Source: Anaerolineales bacterium HSG25 (GTDB lineage Bacteria; Chloroflexota; Anaerolineae; 4572-78; J111). From it: DNA of 64,000 bases. This document shows positions 17,937 through 26,300 of the stretch, piece by piece (position 1 is the first letter of the stretch; each line of letters opens with the position of its first letter). The position numbers and the translations under genes were made by a program. The stretch covers positions 1 through 64,000 of the forward strand of contig JAUCGA010000022.1 of NCBI GenBank assembly GCA_030377865.1. Direction: 5' to 3'. Under the pieces are notes generated by a model. That model ran no database searches. It was given only the letters and a program-made list of their open reading frames with translations, and was not told the origin of the DNA.

Positions 17937-18926
17937 ATGTCTGAAATTTTAACGCCCGGTACCATTTTGCGTGAGCGGTATCAAATCATTGATTTGGTCG
18001 GTCAAGGTGGCATGGGGGCGATTTATAAGGCCGAGGATGATCGGTTGGTGGGTCGACTTTGTGCCATCAAAGAGGTAATTCCCAACCCTAGTGCAACCAA
18101 AGCCTATCAAGAACAGTCTCAGGTGGCGTTCCAGCGCGAAGCAAGTGTGCTGGCTCGGCTAGACCATATCAACCTGCCAAAGGTGTCAGATTTTTTTTCG
18201 GTTAATGAACGTGATTATCTCGTCATGGATTTTGTACCGGGTCAGGATTTGCGAGAAATCATTGAAAATACCCGCTACAAAAACAGTTTTATCCTCGAAG
18301 AAGATGTCCTCACATGGGCTGAACAACTGCTTGATGCGTTGGCCTATTTACATCAGCAAGACCCACCTGTGCTTCACCGCGATATAAAACCTTCTAATAT
18401 CAAACTAACCCCCAACGGTATTATTAAACTGGTTGATTTTGGTTTGGTCAAACTGTTAGCGACTGACGATGATAAGACCGTCACCATATTGCAAGGTCGA
18501 GCCACTGTTCAATATGCCCCCTTAGAGCAGATTGGTGGCGATTCTGGTCATGCTGATGGTCGGGCAGATGTCTACTCTTTAGCGGCGACCTTGTATCATC
18601 TTTTGACTAATGATCCTCCACCGGATGCAAAAACCCGTTACATAAAAGACAAAAAACAAGCTCCCTTGACTATTCAATCGATTAATTCAAGTGTGTCAAC
18701 GAATACCGAGAAAGCTATTATCCATGCTCTTGGGTTACACCCAGAAGAGCGTCCCGATGATGTTGTGGTCTTTAAGCAAGAGCTATTTAATGAACCACTC
18801 CTGCCGTTTAATAACGGTCAAGCCGATACAAATAGTTGGCGAGGTGTGTTTTGGCGAAACAGAATATTATTAATCTCAGTTGTACTGTTATTCGTTTTCT
18901 CCGTCGGTCTTACTTTGGCGTATTGA
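17937..18926 (+). CDS. membrane-anchored Ser/Thr protein kinase (Hanks type)
   Basis: A 329-residue eukaryotic-like kinase. It has LVGQGGMGAIYKAED (Gly loop), CAIKEV (ATP Lys), LHRDIKPSNIKL (catalytic loop), VDFGLVK (Mg-binding DFG) and YAPLEQIGGD (P+1/APE region), then a single membrane helix close to the C-terminus with almost nothing after it, so there are no PASTA or other external sensor domains. ATG 17937 is chosen because the kinase domain begins directly after it. The last 39 bases overlap the end of the convergent GH3-like gene. It probably phosphorylates cytosolic partners; the divergent FHA regulator is a plausible one. Confidence 0.92.
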   Translation: MSEILTPGTILRERYQIIDLVGQGGMGAIYKAEDDRLVGRLCAIKEVIPNPSATKAYQEQSQVAFQREASVLARLDHINLPKVSDFFSVNERDYLVMDFVPGQDLREIIENTRYKNSFILEEDVLTWAEQLLDALAYLHQQDPPVLHRDIKPSNIKLTPNGIIKLVDFGLVKLLATDDDKTVTILQGRATVQYAPLEQIGGDSGHADGRADVYSLAATLYHLLTNDPPPDAKTRYIKDKKQAPLTIQSINSSVSTNTEKAIIHALGLHPEERPDDVVVFKQELFNEPLLPFNNGQADTNSWRGVFWRNRILLISVVLLFVFSVGLTLAY

Positions 18927-21899
18927 TTGAAGTAATTTGGTAAATCCCCCCGTTTGTGATAAAGCTGTATCGTTCATTCGCCCCGGTTTAGAAAACCATA
19001 TTATCATGCAAATAATTGCCGTCAAAATGCTAATGAGTGGTGCAAACAGCGGATATTGCCGCCCTAAAGTTACTAGGGCTAGGTCGTACCCTGTTAACCC
19101 TATTAAGGCATAAAAGCAGTAAGTGCTTAAGCCAAAGGCAATTGCAACCAAGGCCGGGCGCACCCGTTCGTCCAGCGAAAATCGATCCCCCCCCATCAAA
19201 AAACCAACAACCCCAATTAATACAACTCCAATTATCGTATAAATTAACCCTGCCCTACTAACGGGTGGTGGAAGTGTCGAAATCGGAACGAAAATCGTTG
19301 GGGTAATGGTTGGCGTTTTGGTTGGAGACGGAGTTTCTGTTGGGGATGGGGATGGAGTTTCAGTTGGGGTGGAGGTCGCGGTCTCGGTTGGAGTTGCAGT
19401 CGGTGGAACAACTGTATCGGTTGGGGTGGGACTATTGGTAGCTGTTGGGGTGGGAGTGGGAGTGGGCATGGGTGTGGGTGTGTCTAATAAACCCGGTCCA
19501 ATATCAAAAAGGCGAGATTGAACGGCTAGGTGGCTCGAAGCCGTCACTCGTAACGGTGAGTCAATCTCTTTTTGGATAATTGTTTCTGCAATACCATTTT
19601 CTGTAGTGGCGGTTCTTGCCCCTAACGACAAACCTTCTAGAGGATAATCCCTATAAAACTCTACAATTGTGCCGTCGGGTACGGGGTTTCCGTTACGGTC
19701 AACAATAACACTTGTTTGGAAAAGAATCGATTGCCCTAACTCCAGGTCTAAAGTGGTAAGGTTATTAGATGCCCCGTCTATTGGGGTAATGGTATTATCT
19801 TGTTCGATGATGTGAATTGGTTCCAGTAGAATCGCTTGCTCAGGATTAGGGCTAAGGTCAAGTGGCCCGATAGCGGATATCGCAACAGGCGAAGCACCGA
19901 TTGGCTCGAATTGCTGAAACAGGACACGAGCCGCGGCATGGAGATAACTGCTCCCTTTACTATATAAACCATAGTAGGCGGTTAGTTGACTAATTTCAGT
20001 TTCGTCAAGAAAATAAGGTGCGTTAAAGGCGAACATAACCAGCTTTTTATTCCGAATCGCATCGTAGCGAGTTCGCAATAGTAGTCGAACTGCATCTGAT
20101 TCTGGGTAATTTACGGGATCAATATCTAGCATGGCAAAAATAATCCAGTCTGCTTCGGTAAGCAATGTCTCAAACTGTTCGTTTGGGGTTTCGACAGTAA
20201 GCACATTTTTTAGATCGGCAAAACTAAAACTGGTGATTTGTTCGGGGGTTATTTGGCCTGTTGTATTTGGCCCAAATAGGTCTAACATTGTCTCTTGAAG
20301 AGCTGTTCGGCTGATTAAAGAAAATTCAGGGCAGGTCTCACAATCTTGTGTCGTTCGACTATCTGTCACAATGACGATTTTTTCGTTGGCTTGGGGCGGT
20401 GTTGACAAGGGGTTATTACCCATTTGTGAACGAGGTGTGATGATCGTAACGCCTGCCTGAGCAATGGCGTTTAAGTCGATACTGTTGCTTTGTAATTCGT
20501 CGAGGTTAGCTTCTGACTCTTTAGAGATATTGAGTAGATTAGGCCCATATATCTTTATTTTGGCTCGGATAACCCGTTTTACGGCCTCGTCGATGGCATT
20601 TGCAAAGCTACTATCTTGGTTATATCGATCTTGTAGAAAAGTGATAGCGTCTTTGATATTCTCAAACCCATTTTCGGGTGTCTCTTGAAAAGAGAATTTT
20701 CCTAAAAAGAGGGTATTGTTCCTTGCAAGTAAAGCATCCTGAACCAAGCGGCGGGCTGGAAATTTTTCACGGTCGCTAGTTGTGCCTTCAAGCGCGGCGG
20801 GGCTGTCTAAAGGAGCGCTTACAATCAAACCACCGGCATCGTTCCAAGGAGCTATCTCTTCGGAGGCTAGTAATGTCGGGAGGTTACGGGCATCAAGGCT
20901 AATGGGGACATTACCCAGTAAACCTCGATAACGAATGTGGGCAGTCATCAGACCATCAGCCAAAGCATGAAATTTATCGTTTTGGAGAAGACCAAGGTTC
21001 GTTACTGCAAAAAACGGGTATAATTCAGTTTGCCGTAAATTGTCTAATGATTTTAAAATAGTCGGCAACCCTTTGTTTAATTCTCGGTCGCTACTACCAA
21101 AGCCGGGAAAATGTTTAGCAATAGCTAATACTCGATTATTACTGCCCTCATGCACTCCTTTGATGTAAGCCTCACCGAGGCGAGCAACCCAATAGGGATG
21201 ACTGCCAAATGTCCGACTGCCTAATGAACTGCTTAGTTCGGGGCGAGGATTATCCAACACATCAAGTGATGGGCCTAACAACATGTTTACGCCGAGTAGT
21301 GATAACTCCTGTCCAACAACTGTACCTACGTCATGGGCGATGTCGGTTCGCCATGTTGCCCCAATTGCCATTTGATTGGGAAGCGCGGTCACACCGTCCC
21401 GAAGCTGAGTGAAGGGGTAGCTATCTCCTTCATGGTCAAGAGCAACGAATAACGGAATTCGACTATAATCGGCTGTGGGTAAATTTATGGTTTCGGTCAA
21501 AGCCGAGGCTGTCGTCGAGGTTATCAAACTTTTGGTTGTGACAGAGATGGATATGCTAGTTTGAGTTAATGCTTGTAAGCCATTGGTCAGATTTAAAACC
21601 TGATTCGGTGTGGTATGATTATTGGCAAAATTTTCGTTACGCGCCGAAATATAAACACCACCGATTCGATATTCCTGAATCAGTTGGGCTATCTCACTGT
21701 CAGTTGTAATATCGTTACCCCGAAAAGAAACCATAAACAACTGCCCAACCCGTTCGTTAGGTGTTAGTTGATTAAATATCTGAATAACCGCCGAATCTGT
21801 GTCGAACTCTGGTTCTTGGGCGACAACAACCGATTGTGAGTGACTAGAGGTGATTAAAATGGTAAAGATTAAGGTCAGACTAATAAAAATAAATCTCAC
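18888..21899 (-). CDS. GH3-like surface protein with Pro/Thr stalk and membrane tail
   Basis: A 1003-residue secreted protein. The start is a GTG at 21899 preceded by AGGA; the first 28 residues form a signal peptide. The N-terminal half is a glycoside hydrolase family 3 barrel related to NagZ beta-N-acetylhexosaminidase (ALDHEGDSYPFTQLR, KHFPGFGSS, MTAHIRYRGLL), followed by a second alpha/beta domain. Then come a Pro/Thr-rich stalk of about 60 residues (near nt 19280-19480) and three membrane helices. The positions that carry the catalytic His-Asp dyad (DSH) and nucleophile (SDDL) in NagZ read DRE and SAPL here, so hydrolase activity is doubtful. It could bind peptidoglycan or glycan rather than cut it. 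Confidence 0.85.
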   Translation of the reverse strand: MRFIFISLTLIFTILITSSHSQSVVVAQEPEFDTDSAVIQIFNQLTPNERVGQLFMVSFRGNDITTDSEIAQLIQEYRIGGVYISARNENFANNHTTPNQVLNLTNGLQALTQTSISISVTTKSLITSTTASALTETINLPTADYSRIPLFVALDHEGDSYPFTQLRDGVTALPNQMAIGATWRTDIAHDVGTVVGQELSLLGVNMLLGPSLDVLDNPRPELSSSLGSRTFGSHPYWVARLGEAYIKGVHEGSNNRVLAIAKHFPGFGSSDRELNKGLPTILKSLDNLRQTELYPFFAVTNLGLLQNDKFHALADGLMTAHIRYRGLLGNVPISLDARNLPTLLASEEIAPWNDAGGLIVSAPLDSPAALEGTTSDREKFPARRLVQDALLARNNTLFLGKFSFQETPENGFENIKDAITFLQDRYNQDSSFANAIDEAVKRVIRAKIKIYGPNLLNISKESEANLDELQSNSIDLNAIAQAGVTIITPRSQMGNNPLSTPPQANEKIVIVTDSRTTQDCETCPEFSLISRTALQETMLDLFGPNTTGQITPEQITSFSFADLKNVLTVETPNEQFETLLTEADWIIFAMLDIDPVNYPESDAVRLLLRTRYDAIRNKKLVMFAFNAPYFLDETEISQLTAYYGLYSKGSSYLHAAARVLFQQFEPIGASPVAISAIGPLDLSPNPEQAILLEPIHIIEQDNTITPIDGASNNLTTLDLELGQSILFQTSVIVDRNGNPVPDGTIVEFYRDYPLEGLSLGARTATTENGIAETIIQKEIDSPLRVTASSHLAVQSRLFDIGPGLLDTPTPMPTPTPTPTATNSPTPTDTVVPPTATPTETATSTPTETPSPSPTETPSPTKTPTITPTIFVPISTLPPPVSRAGLIYTIIGVVLIGVVGFLMGGDRFSLDERVRPALVAIAFGLSTYCFYALIGLTGYDLALVTLGRQYPLFAPLISILTAIICMIIWFSKPGRMNDTALSQTGGFTKLLQSIRQSKTDGENE

Positions 21900-21994
21900 A
21901 TTAAATATCCTAATGGATGAAAAATAGTTTGTAAGCAAAAAAGTAGTATAACATGGCTGTGCTATAAGCAAAATGGGGTGCAGATATAAGTTAA

Positions 21995-22285
21995 TTATAT
22001 AATTGAGTAAAACCAGTAATATAGGTATTCAATAGTCAACCAAATACTGTTACTTGGGGCAGGTGTTTGTTCTAACTCTTCGATGACATTTGAAAACACG
22101 TTGCCTATAGTTGGCCCCATCAGTAACAAAATGGCAATTGCACAGATAGGAACGGTTATGAGCAGTATAAATAATACGACCAATCCTGCTCCGGCAAGAC
22201 CTAAGCCTGTTAATAACGTTGTACTTGAATTTGAGTCTGATTTCGAGTCATCAGGCATGTTATCTTGAGACGGTGTGTCGTTCAT
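21995..22285 (-). CDS. small membrane protein of unknown function
   Basis: A 96-residue protein with an acidic Asn/Ser-rich N-terminus (about 25 residues) and one or two strongly hydrophobic helices (TLLTGLGLAGAGLVVLFI and onwards), ending in a Tyr/Trp-rich segment. A good ribosome binding site (AAGGAG, seven bases from the ATG) supports it as a real gene. It lies 95 bp upstream of the GH3-like gene on the same strand and may share its transcript. I do not recognise the family. Confidence 0.65.
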   Translation of the reverse strand: MNDTPSQDNMPDDSKSDSNSSTTLLTGLGLAGAGLVVLFILLITVPICAIAILLLMGPTIGNVFSNVIEELEQTPAPSNSIWLTIEYLYYWFYSII

Positions 22286-22320
22286 AAAAAATCTCCTTTG
22301 TATAAAAATAAGAAATAATT

Positions 22321-22450
22321 GGCGTTGGTCTTCATTTGGGCCATAAGAACAGGATGTGCGGCCCGAAGGGACACTGATTAAATCATGCCAAAATCAGTGT
22401 CATTTCACGCATCCTGTTCTAAGATTGGCCGAAACAAAGACTATAGCCGA
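22321..22450. mobile_element. F-family element F3
   Basis: Ends GGCGTTGGTCTTCATTTGGG and (complement) GGCTATAGTCTTTGTTTCGG. The cargo is an AGAACAGGATG / CATCCTGTTCT stem with an inner CACTGATT / AATCAGTG stem, different from the cargo of F1 and F2. Confidence 0.7.
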
Positions 22451-22454
22451 CTTG

Positions 22455-22600
22455 TTCGGTAACAACTTATCATCGCATAAAAACTCAAATTCTAGGTCTG
22501 CGGAGTGCAAAAGCAAGAAGCTTTTGTCGGAGACAAACATGCAAAAGCAAGAAGCTTTTGCACTCCTTTATTCCCGAACAACTCTAGTAACGAATTTGTG
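22455..22600. repeat. E-family element with AAGAAGCTTTTGC hairpins
   Basis: Outer ends TTGTTCGGTAACAAC and (complement) GTTGTTCGGGAATAA. The cargo is GGAGTGCAAAAGC...GCTTTTGCACTCC with nested GCAAGAAGCTT palindromes. The same shell occurs at 32745 and 48640. Confidence 0.65.
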
Positions 22601-22635
22601 GTGCGTCGGCTAGGAAGCTGACGCACCATTTTCAA

Positions 22636-23250
22636 CTATAACATGCGCTGGATTTGAGCCACAATCATCTGAATGGCGGTTAGGTTACGGCCACCGCGTG
22701 GAATGATGACATCAGCATACCGTTTACTCGGCTCAACAAACTCTAAATGCATAGGTCTGACCGTGGCTAAATATTGGTCAATTATTTGATCTGCGGCGCG
22801 GCCTCGCTCGATAATATCTCGTCTTAAACGCCGAATAAATCGTAAATCAGCCGGAGCATCCACATAAATTTTAATGTCCATCATTTCACGCAACGGTTTA
22901 TCTACAAAAATCAAAATTCCTTCAACCAGAATCACATTTTTGGCTTCAACCTGTTGAAGGTTACTAATACGGGTGTAGTTGGCAAAATCATAAATAGGAA
23001 TTTCCACCGACCGAAAATCCAAGAGGGCTTGCAGGTGAGTCACGAGTAATTCATTTTCTAACGCGTCGGGATGATCGAAGTTGAAAGTTTGTCGTTGGCT
23101 CATCGGTTGGTGACTGAGATCACGATAGTAAGCATCATGCTCAATGTAAGCCAAATGTTCCGGGCCGATATGCTCGAGTATTCTTTTTGAGACAGTGGTT
23201 TTTCCTGATGCGGTACCACCCGCTACACCTATTATTATTGGTTTTTTCAT
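22636..23250 (-). CDS. udk: uridine kinase
   Basis: A 204-residue P-loop kinase that phosphorylates uridine and cytidine in pyrimidine salvage. It has IGVAGGTASGKTTVSKRI (Walker A), EHDAYYRDLSH (nucleoside-binding), FNFDHPDALE, PIYDFANYTR, ILVEGILIF (Walker B) and RFIRRLRRDIIERGR (LID). Length and motif order are standard for Udk. GGAG lies 9 bases before the ATG. A GGTGCGTC hairpin (22603-22628) lies just downstream but lacks a T run. The neighbours are unrelated, so it is probably a single-gene unit. Confidence 0.95.
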   Translation of the reverse strand: MKKPIIIGVAGGTASGKTTVSKRILEHIGPEHLAYIEHDAYYRDLSHQPMSQRQTFNFDHPDALENELLVTHLQALLDFRSVEIPIYDFANYTRISNLQQVEAKNVILVEGILIFVDKPLREMMDIKIYVDAPADLRFIRRLRRDIIERGRAADQIIDQYLATVRPMHLEFVEPSKRYADVIIPRGGRNLTAIQMIVAQIQRML

Positions 23251-23264
23251 GCCATTTTCTCCAT

Positions 23265-23395
23265 TAGACCTGTTCGGGAATAAGGGTTTGCGTGAAAGGA
23301 AGAGCCAAAATTATTTTTGATAGCAAGAATAAAATTCTTGCACTCCAACGAGCCACATAAATACCCATTTTATTTATTGCCGAACAACTCTATTA
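23265..23395. repeat. E-shell with a different hairpin cargo
   Basis: Ends CTGTTCGGGAATAAGGG and (complement) GAGTTGTTCGGCAATAA match the E shell, but the cargo is an AAGAATAAAATTCTTGCACTCC hairpin instead of the GCAAAAGC one. Confidence 0.55.
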
Positions 23396-23463
23396 TACCA
23401 TAGCTGACTTATTCACATGGAAACGAGGTGCAAACAAGATACGTTATCTATGGCAGATGGAAA

Positions 23464-23554
23464 GTAAATATTCAGTAAACTCGCTAAAAAGAGCGTCAGA
23501 AACCCGATTTCTTTGAGAAATCGGGTTTCTAGGGCGGTTTTACTGAATTTTTAC
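23464..23554. mobile_element. B-family element B2 (inverted) with 8-bp target duplication
   Basis: A 91-bp B element in reverse orientation, flanked by GATGGAAA at 23456-23463 and 23555-23562. Confidence 0.85.
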
Positions 23555-23670
23555 GATGGAAATAATAAAACGTCCCAATTGAGGAGTCCGTACATGTGGA
23601 GCGACACGACGCATGCAAACTCTGTTGGACAGTTATTTTTTCCCAAGTGTCTATAACTCGTGTTTGGAAC
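23555..23670. repeat. degenerate C-family copy
   Basis: AATAAAACGTCCCAATTGAGG and CAGTTATTTTTTCCCAAGTG match C elements at about 75-80 percent by eye. It lies immediately next to B2. Confidence 0.45.
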
Positions 23671-23771
23671 TAACAAGTATTCCGAAAACGAGTTGGATGA
23701 GAAAAAAGAGTTGATTGAAATAGGATTTATATTAGACGCAGATATTGATGAAAGTGTGGGGGAAACAGCTA

Positions 23772-24018
23772 GGAATGAGATTTTTTTAACTTGTGCATTT
23801 GACCGCTGATTGAAATCAGCGTCTTAAACGGAAAACCTGCTTAAACAGGTTTCTCGTGTCAGCATAAGAATTCATTCTTAGGCAGACGGAAGAAATAAAA
23901 CATCCCAATTGAGGAGTCAGCACCCGCGGTGCGGCACGACGCGTGCCTACTCCACGGGACAATTATTTTTTTTCACGTGCCTTATGTGAAAACGCGCAAC
24001 TTATTTAATCCCCATTCC
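23772..24018. mobile_element. GH element interrupted by a C element
   Basis: A long-form GH element (GGAATGAGATTT...GGGGATTAAATAAGTTGCGCG complement) with the three-hairpin cargo. A C element sits inside it at 23881-23981. Removing the C element and one TTA restores the sequence of the uninterrupted copy at 25162. The flank 23690-23770 contains a short open stretch that looks like coding debris I cannot assign. Confidence 0.8.
23881..23981. mobile_element. C-family element C2 nested in a GH element
   Basis: 101 bp, ends GGCAGACGGAAGAAAT and (complement) GGCACGTGAAAAAAAA, flanked by TTA on both sides (23878-23880, 23982-23984). Confidence 0.8.
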
Positions 24019-24084
24019 TAACAGATGTAGCGTTTGAGACGAGGAAACACCATGCCTTTTGGGTGACAGTTTGGCAGTCTTTCA

Positions 24085-24175
24085 GATAATGGTTTTCAAT
24101 TCAAGGCCAACCTTCCCGCAAGTTTAGAACTTGCGGGAAGGTGATGGCTGAAAATATTTATCTGAACATCTATAA
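24085..24175. repeat. I-shell carrying the CTTCCCGCAAGTT hairpin
   Basis: The right end (complement) GATGTTCAGATAAATATTTT matches the element at 48021. The cargo is the CTTCCCGCAAGTT hairpin. Confidence 0.6.
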
Positions 24176-24271
24176 AAAGCTAAAAAACGTCCGCGCTACG
24201 TGCGGTGCAGACAAGGATGTCTGCACTCCAGCTACTGAAGGATTTACGCCGCCTTGTACTAGCCTTGTACT

Positions 24272-24362
24272 GTAAAAGTTCAGTAAAGTAGCCCTAGAAA
24301 CCCGATTTCTTAAAGAAATCGGGTTTCTGACACTCTTTCTGGCGAGTTCACTGAATATTTAC
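24272..24362. mobile_element. B-family element B3
   Basis: A complete 91-bp B copy with intact GTAA...TTAC ends. No 8-bp duplication is seen at its borders; the left flank is itself a tandem CCTTGTACTAG repeat. Confidence 0.75.
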
Positions 24363-24376
24363 CATCATCAGTAATA

Positions 24377-24949
24377 TTACTCCGGCGGAAACATCGGTTT
24401 TGGATGTTCGCCGCCGGCCTGAGCTTGTGCCGCGGCAGGGGTGGAAGCATGTCCAGTTTCAGCCGCAGTTTCATTATTACGTCGCCGAGGCAAGGTAATA
24501 ATCTTCATGCCTCCGCCGCCAAAGAGGGAACCGAGACAGCCCCCTCGTTCTGTGCTGACCGCTTTAATGTCGGGTGCTTCAGTTGTTTTGGCCGTAACCA
24601 TCGCATCGGTTGCCATCTGATGAATCGCCGTAATTTTAGACTCAAACTCTTGCCGCATGGCCTCTCGTTGATGTTGTTCCTCACGACCAATCTGTGCTAC
24701 TCGTTTCTCCAGTTCTAGCACTCGCTCGCGCAGACGGGTATTCTCATCTTTCAGATTAAAGTTATCCTGAATCACCACCCCCATCAACTCCCGATTAGCC
24801 GCCTGACTGTTCAACAGACTTTTTTGATTGTCTGAGATGTTCGACAAGGTGTTGTCTAAAAATCCTAAGGCCTCGTTGCCATTGGCATGCACTAACGCGG
24901 TCTGCTGACTGTCTTCTTCAAACTCTACATATTGCTGTTTATCGTCCAT
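24377..24949 (-). CDS. coiled-coil protein of unknown function
   Basis: A 190-residue soluble protein. The N-terminal 60 residues are acidic, residues about 60-120 form a strong coiled coil (LKDENTRLRERVLELEKRV), then a Gly-rich patch with one Cys (GGCLGSLFGGGG) is followed by RRR and an Ala/Thr/Pro-rich disordered tail. No signal peptide or membrane helix is seen. No recognisable family. There is no convincing ribosome binding site, but codon use and length make it a likely gene. It is a single gene between two repeat clusters. Confidence 0.65.
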   Translation of the reverse strand: MDDKQQYVEFEEDSQQTALVHANGNEALGFLDNTLSNISDNQKSLLNSQAANRELMGVVIQDNFNLKDENTRLRERVLELEKRVAQIGREEQHQREAMRQEFESKITAIHQMATDAMVTAKTTEAPDIKAVSTERGGCLGSLFGGGGMKIITLPRRRNNETAAETGHASTPAAAQAQAGGEHPKPMFPPE

Positions 24950-24984
24950 AAATCTATGTAATCTTTGGTATGATGTCTAGCCTC

Positions 24985-25066
24985 TTAAGTAGGTGAGCAT
25001 AAATTTTGCGGAACACCTCATATCTTGGAGGAGATAAGTCCGCAAAACTTTTGAACAGTTACTTAG
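24985..25066. repeat. J-type shell with GAGGAGATA hairpin
   Basis: Ends CTTAAGTAGGTGAGCATAAA and (complement) CTAAGTAACTGTTCAAAAG match the shell at 11503-11590, but the cargo here is ATATCTTGGAGGAGATA and TGCGGAAC arms. Confidence 0.55.
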
Positions 25067-25072
25067 TACAGC

Positions 25073-25371
25073 GTTAAATAAGTAATGCGAGGTTTTAAGA
25101 TAAGACCTCCAAGGAGAAAAGCACACCTTGGAGGACGTGGAGTCGTTCTCCTCCGAGGTATAGAATGAGATTTTTTTAACTTGTGCATTTGACAGCTGAT
25201 TGAAATCAGCGTCTTAAACGGAAAACCTGCTTAAGCAGGTTTCTCGTATCAGCATAAGAATTCATTCTTATGTGAAAACACGCAACTTATTTAATCCCCA
25301 TTCCTATGTAGTTTTCCTCGGAGGTGTTTGTGACGAAACCTCACAAAACTTAATTCACAGAGTACTTAGCG
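25073..25371. mobile_element. J-family element interrupted by a GH element
   Basis: The outer element has GCGTTAAATAAGTAATGCGAGG at the left and AAACCTCACAAAACTT at the right, and CTCC/GGAGG hairpins inside. A GH element sits at 25162-25304 flanked by TAT; its removal restores the GAGGTATGTAGTTTTCCTCG context, as seen in F2 (GAGGTATGCAGTTTTCCTCG). Confidence 0.7.
25162..25304. mobile_element. GH-family long element nested in a J element
   Basis: 143 bp with the three-hairpin cargo GCTGATTGAAATCAGC, ACCTGCTTAAGCAGGT and CAGCATAAGAATTCATTCTT, flanked by TAT at 25159-25161 and 25305-25307. Confidence 0.75.
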
Positions 25372-25393
25372 TAATCCCACAATATCTGCAAAA

Positions 25394-25501
25394 TTTGAAG
25401 TGGTCAGCTTGATGTAGAAAAAGGAGTGCAATAGCTTTTCAGCTGTTGCCAGCAAAAGCAAGATGCTTTTGCACTCCGACATCATCTTGATCACTACATC
25501 T
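25394..25501. repeat. E-type hairpin in a TGGTCA shell
   Basis: TGGTCAGCTTGATGTAG at the left and (complement) AGTGATCAAGATGATGTCG at the right enclose GGAGTGCAA...AGCAAGATGCTTTTGCACTCC. The same shell with a different cargo is at 36110-36205. Confidence 0.6.
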
Positions 25502-25565
25502 TTTTTCACAACCTTGCAGACAGGCTCTCGCAGGTCAGAAACCGACCAAAAATCGTCTCCTTATT

Positions 25566-25710
25566 CTTGTTACCCGACATGGTTTTTTAGTCTGAACTAA
25601 GAATAAAAAATATCTGACAAAATCAACAAAATTAAAGGCAAAAAATTCTGTCAATCCTGTTAATCCTGTCGAAAAAATTTTATTTGATCATCATGTCGAG
25701 TACTAAGTCC
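25566..25710. repeat. D-family variant
   Basis: Shares TTGTTACCCGACATGG and the complement CTTAGTACTCGACATG ends with D2 (12685). The core is ATCTGACAAAATCAACAAAAT with its inverted partner. Confidence 0.55.
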
Positions 25711-25714
25711 TTAT

Positions 25715-26068
25715 TTAATCCTGATCCTTTAATACCTTATAGGTGCTGTCGATAATATCATCATCAGCACCATCACCATACTCAAGCTCATCCATATAGT
25801 CTTGCACAATATCTTGGGGACAAACTTTAACAAAAAGAGCCATTGCTAATAGTAATACCCCTAAATCATCCATCTGCCCCACTCCCAACATCATATCAGG
25901 AATAAGATCAATCGGAGAAATTAAATACACCCACGACATGGGCAGAATAGATTTGGTCCATATCGGAACCCGAGAGTCCATAAATAATGCCCACACAAGT
26001 CGAAGTCGTTTAATAATTTCGACCATAATTCCTAACCCACCATTAGGGTCTGAGTCTTGCGCCGTCAT
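25715..26068 (-). CDS. YkvA-family (DUF1232) membrane protein
   Basis: A 117-residue protein with the DUF1232 signature YLISPIDLIPDMMLGVGQMD followed by DLGVLLLAMALFV. The family is small, membrane associated and of unknown function. A good ribosome binding site (TAGGAG) lies seven bases before the ATG at 26068. The tail is acidic (DELEYGDGADDD). It is divergent from the XPB-type gene at 26301. Confidence 0.85.
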   Translation of the reverse strand: MTAQDSDPNGGLGIMVEIIKRLRLVWALFMDSRVPIWTKSILPMSWVYLISPIDLIPDMMLGVGQMDDLGVLLLAMALFVKVCPQDIVQDYMDELEYGDGADDDIIDSTYKVLKDQD

Positions 26069-26263
26069 AATCTGCTCCTATGCAGTTAAAACGTTAGCCA
26101 ATAGATAACCCATCCGCCATTTGGCGGATAAGATCAAGCCAAGTTGCCTATTAGCAAACATCTGTAACAAGCTAAAACACGTAATTATCTTGAAGGCATT
26201 ATAGATGCTAACAACTATTCAGGCAACTCATTTTAAGTCTTTTAACAAGCATGCCTCTACTCG

Positions 26264-26292
26264 TTGTCAAGAGCGTTATTAATGGTTATAAT
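26264..26292 (+). promoter_or_regulatory. promoter of a leaderless gene
   Basis: TTGTCA (26264-26269), 17-bp spacer, perfect TATAAT (26287-26292). The ATG at 26301 is 8 bases after the -10 box, at or within a base or two of the predicted transcription start. Confidence 0.7.
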
Positions 26293-26300
26293 CATAGCCA

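Noticed and set aside
19306-19521. 71-codon Val/Gly-rich frame on the + strand
   Set aside because: Antisense shadow of the Pro/Thr-rich stalk of the GH3-like gene.
22356-22613. 85-codon frame across repeats
   Set aside because: Entirely composed of F and E element sequence; no independent coding signal.
23690-23770. Short open stretch between C and GH copies as a gene
   Set aside because: Fewer than 30 codons without start or recognisable motif; noted only as possible coding debris.
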